Assembly (NCBI RefSeq): GCF_910592395.1
Contig: NC_088319.1
Coordinates: 14,634,001-14,694,000 of the forward strand
DNA length: 60,000 nucleotides
Reading direction: 5' to 3'
DNA from: Lineus longissimus
Taxonomy: Eukaryota; Nemertea; Pilidiophora; Heteronemertea; Lineidae
The notes below the pieces were generated by a model. It saw nothing but the letters and a program-made list of their open reading frames with translations. It was not told where the DNA came from and ran no database searches. This document shows positions 58,965 to 60,000 of this stretch, piece after piece (the first letter of the stretch is position 1; the number at the start of each line of letters is the position of its first letter). The position numbers and the translations under genes are program-made.

Positions 58965-60000
58965 GTAAGTTTCAGACATTAATCACAATATTTTGAAAAA
59001 TCTGAAAAATTTTAGTTCACACTTGTATGTGTGGGTTTACATAGAGTCGTTCACATTTGTGTAACTTGATTTACATAGAGTTCACACTTATGACAGGATT
59101 TACATATATGGTCTGACTTGTATACTAGGTGTTACAAGTCAGGATATTGATTCCCAATCTTTTCAATCTTTTATTAATGCATCAGTTATAACAAATAAGG
59201 GAAAAGGAGGTAAGACATTTGAAAAGTGTAAAATGATAATTTTCAATTCAAGTTGTTTGATTATTTCTGTTCACAGCTCCAGGTTTGATATTTATTATTC
59301 AAATGTTATATCTTAATGTCTTTTTGCTGTGTTTTTTTTCTGAGATTTTTTGTACTGTTTGTGAATAACAATTTTGTTTGTGTTGATTTTAAATCAGTTT
59401 AGTGAACACCTATCCAAAAAAAACATGAAATGTTCTAAATGAGTGGTTTGAGTTGCTTCAGTGTCACAGTTTTATAAAGTTCTGGGGTCACTACACGCGG
59501 GAAACCGTCACAGTTTTCTGTGTTCCACAGGCTTTGTGATCACTTGGTGTTACCATTGCTAATACAGTTTCCAGCATTGTCCAGCAGTTCACGCTTAAAT
59601 CAGTTCTTGAACAGAGAGTGACCCAAAGGAAAACAATATTACCTTTACTCAGTGAAGTCAACTCTCTTTTTCTAATGCCTAATTTTCAATATTTTTGCCA
59701 AAATTAACTAGTATTTGAGTTGTTGTGTGTCTCAATTTGCATCTAACTGACTTTTCTTCCTGAGTCATGATGCTATCTGCAAATGGTTTATGACAGGAAA
59801 ACTGTTGCCTTTGATCATAAATGCCGTTCATGCTTCCATCTACCAGCTGCTGGTGGAACTATGGGTTCTGGCAATCCTATGTAATCCTCGGAATCTTGAA
59901 AATTTATGCATAACATATCATTTTGCTTTCATCGTTTATTATGTAATTATTTCATTTTTATTTTTATTTTCATTTTCGTTCGGTTGGGTTTTATTTTTGT
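58965..60000 (+). other. MEGF6 intron 8, running to the right edge
   Basis: No further exon with EGF cysteine spacing is seen. A short AT-rich stretch near 59010-59130 repeats GTTCACA[CT]TT and ATTTACATA motifs three to four times. Confidence 0.6.

Noticed and set aside
1-60000. CRISPR arrays, retrotransposon polymerase genes, rRNA genes
   Set aside because: None of the expected repeat-spacer patterns, reverse transcriptase motifs or rRNA sequences were seen.

Overview
This window is animal nuclear DNA: AT-rich, with small coding exons bounded by GT/AG splice sites and long introns full of microsatellites, minisatellites and foldback repeats. No bacterial operons, phage genes or CRISPR arrays are visible. 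The two spliced genes and the repeat types suggest a marine invertebrate (lophotrochozoan or invertebrate deuterostome). I cannot name the species.

Left part (1-6635, minus strand): the 5' part of an M13-family (neprilysin/ECE-like) membrane zinc metallopeptidase gene. Four exons are supported: a short cytosolic N-terminus (6589-6635), the transmembrane exon (3414-3544), the start of the ectodomain (1566-1762) and the next ectodomain exon (1178-1280). All intron phases agree (2, 1, 0, then an open phase 1). The catalytic part lies beyond the left edge. Its second intron holds an intronless 255-codon ORF on the same strand (2072-2839), with a possible N-myristoylation/palmitoylation start (MGC) and a consensus CRE about 100 bp upstream. 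It may be a nested gene of unknown function.

Middle (6636-10553): a 3.9-kb intergenic stretch between two divergently transcribed genes. It carries long CTG, ATC and TCG triplet runs, duplicated segments and one unexplained minus-strand reading frame (8793-9083).

Right part (10554-60000, plus strand): the 5' part of a MEGF6 orthologue. Eight exons are joined by fully compatible phases: signal peptide (10554-10639), EMI domain in two exons (18062-18199, 18712-18821), one non-calcium EGF (37472-37576), two calcium-binding EGFs (48121-48240, 49768-49890), one EGF (58332-58457) and a double-EGF exon (58719-58964). This gives the first 351 residues of a secreted multi-EGF protein, with the rest beyond the right edge. 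The domain order follows vertebrate MEGF6 as I remember it, plus one extra EGF with a seventh cysteine.

The introns (up to 18.6 kb) contain repeats rather than further recognisable genes: a 229-bp near-perfect foldback, MITE-like elements, a 73-bp minisatellite, evenly spaced CCATGG palindromes, and a near-identical inverted pair of 92-bp segments on either side of the first EGF exon. I found no evidence of a wholly new molecular system. The best leads are the nested ORF, the extra seven-cysteine EGF exon and the inverted pair around exon 4.
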